Positions 4,671 through 5,614 of a stretch of DNA of 5,614 nt are shown piece after piece. The translations under genes and the position numbers were made by a program. The stretch is from Ktedonobacterales bacterium (GTDB lineage: Bacteria; Chloroflexota; Ktedonobacteria; Ktedonobacterales; JADMIN01), in NCBI GenBank assembly GCA_025928125.1, contig JAICKD010000266.1:1-5614 (forward strand), written 5' to 3'. Each line of letters begins with the position of its first letter. Within the stretch, counting starts at the first letter, position 1. The notes beneath the pieces are model-generated. The model made no database searches, was not told the DNA's origin, and was given only the letters and a program-made list of their open reading frames with translations.

Positions 4671-5614
4671 ATGCTACTCAACAGCAAGCGCATCTATTCG
4701 ACGAAGCGCCTCAAGACCAGACCCACCTTTAAAACTCTGCCCCCGTACCACGGCACGGGCGGGACCGACCTGCTCGCCGCGCTGCCCTGGCAGGCCGCGA
4801 TTCTCGACCAGGAGGGCGGCATCATTGCCGTCAACGAGGCCTGGCGACGATTCGCCGCCGAAGATGGCGCCGCCACGTTTCCCGAGAGTGGCCTCGGCTT
4901 GAACTACTTCGACGTGAGCCGTGCGGCCTTCGGGCCGCACGAAGACGCGGCCCAGCGAGCCTGTCAGGGTATCCGCGAGGTGTTGGCCAGGCAGCGCGCG
5001 CTCTTCACACTGGAGTATTCCTATTCCTCACGGGTATCGCCACAGGTATCGCCCACCAGCGAGCGATGGTTCCAGTTGACCGCCACGCCCCTGGCGAATG
5101 GTCAGCCGGGCGCGCTGATTCAGCGCCTCGACATCACCGCTCATAAACTGGATACAGGCGGACGTGAGAAAACGCTGGGATCCGCATATGCCATCACCCC
5201 ACAGGTATCCCATCAAGTAGGTGGAATAGCCCAGTACCAGCAATCGCATCGCCCATTGGAAAGCCTGCTGGCTATGGCACATGCTCTCACGACTCCCACC
5301 GCACAAGCTGACAGCACGGACGCCAAAGCGGTCGCGCATATGTTGGCGGAGCAGGCGATGGCGCTGTTCGGCTGCGAGACGGTGAGTTTTCTGGCGCTGA
5401 ACGCGGAGACTCAGACGCTGGAACCGCTTGCGGTAGTGGCCCGAAGGCCATTTATCGAGCTGGCATGGCAGCAGCCTCACGGGCGCATGGCGCGCTTCGG
5501 AGACCGCTTCGACCAATCGCTTATCAGCCGCCTTTACCGCGATGAAGTCATTGTGATGGAGGCGGATCCCTCCAACGGCTACGCGCAGGCAAGCTGGTTG
5601 CTTGCGCCGATGCG
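4671..5614 (+). CDS. PAS-GAF sensor protein, probable histidine kinase, C-terminus cut off
   Basis: The first 314 residues of a soluble signal-sensing protein; the frame is open to the window end. Residues 34-155 form a PAS domain: ALPWQAAILDQEGGIIAVNEAWRRF is the usual opening, and RWFQLTATPL...GALIQRLDITAHK the closing strands and exit. A polar linker (160-213) follows. Residues 218-314 begin a GAF domain (AVAHMLAEQAMALFGCETVSFLALNAETQTLEPLAVVA). There is no signal peptide or membrane segment in the visible part, so sensing is probably cytoplasmic. The start is firm: AAGGAGG (4658-4664) is six bases before the ATG. Divergence from a NarL-type regulator suggests a HisKA_3/HATPase kinase output beyond the edge, but a GGDEF, phosphatase or other output is not excluded. 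The PAS domain contains a small in-frame duplication, RVSP-QVSP (121-128), from a 12-bp repeat. Confidence 0.9.
   Translation, partial: MLLNSKRIYSTKRLKTRPTFKTLPPYHGTGGTDLLAALPWQAAILDQEGGIIAVNEAWRRFAAEDGAATFPESGLGLNYFDVSRAAFGPHEDAAQRACQGIREVLARQRALFTLEYSYSSRVSPQVSPTSERWFQLTATPLANGQPGALIQRLDITAHKLDTGGREKTLGSAYAITPQVSHQVGGIAQYQQSHRPLESLLAMAHALTTPTAQADSTDAKAVAHMLAEQAMALFGCETVSFLALNAETQTLEPLAVVARRPFIELAWQQPHGRMARFGDRFDQSLISRLYRDEVIVMEADPSNGYAQASWLLAPM
5033..5053 (+). repeat. 12-bp-period tandem repeat inside the sensor gene
   Basis: GGTATCGCC occurs at 5033-5041 and 5045-5053, a 12-bp period that adds four in-frame residues (RVSP, QVSP) to a PAS loop. CCACAGGTATC from this block (5040-5050) reappears at 5199-5209 in the linker, again encoding PQVS. 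Just upstream, TATTCC is doubled (5016-5027). These look like small slippage duplications in tolerant loops. Confidence 0.5.

Noticed and set aside
4151..4693. 180-codon minus-strand open frame across the divergent region
   Set aside because: It overlaps both the sensor start and the regulator start, has no ribosome site and shows no domain pattern.
5028..5516. 162-codon minus-strand open frame inside the sensor
   Set aside because: It is antisense to the PAS-GAF frame, which has clear domain sequence and a firm start.

Overview
This 5.6-kb window is GC-rich bacterial DNA with six protein genes. Five are on the minus strand and one is on the plus strand. Both edges cut a gene: the sulfatase on the left loses its C-terminus and the sensor protein on the right loses its output end. 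I see no tRNA, rRNA, CRISPR array, transposase or phage gene. The organism is uncertain. High GC, strong AAGGAGG-type ribosome binding sites, a soluble PAS-GAF sensor beside a NarL-type regulator, and the long AtsA-like sulfatase would fit a Chloroflexota or actinobacterial soil organism, but this is a guess from gene style.

Layout from left to right. Positions 1-1061 (minus) hold the N-terminal 353 residues of a large arylsulfatase with an intact formylglycine motif. Positions 1339-2103 (minus) encode a 254-residue membrane protein. Its last third looks like a potassium-channel pore module with a degenerate selectivity filter. Positions 2308-2553 (minus) encode an 81-residue protein that ends exactly in Gly-Gly and has the predicted strand/helix order of a MoaD/ThiS/ubiquitin-like beta-grasp protein. 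This is the most interesting gene here. Positions 2775-3110 (minus) encode a 111-residue coiled-coil protein of unknown role. Positions 3538-4203 (minus) encode a NarL/FixJ-type response regulator. Positions 4671-5614 (plus) encode the start of a PAS-GAF sensor, probably its partner kinase.

The regulator and sensor diverge from a 467-bp intergenic region holding two perfect 12-bp palindromes, a 10-bp tandem repeat and an 8-bp inverted repeat that overlaps a promoter-like sequence. They look like a two-component or phosphorelay pair with shared control. A terminator-like hairpin separates the regulator from the genes to its left. Those genes (coiled coil, Gly-Gly protein, membrane protein, sulfatase) all point left but are separated by gaps of 200-280 bp containing hairpins and helically phased direct repeats. 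They are therefore more likely separate transcription units than one tight operon, and nothing in the window shows what the regulator controls.
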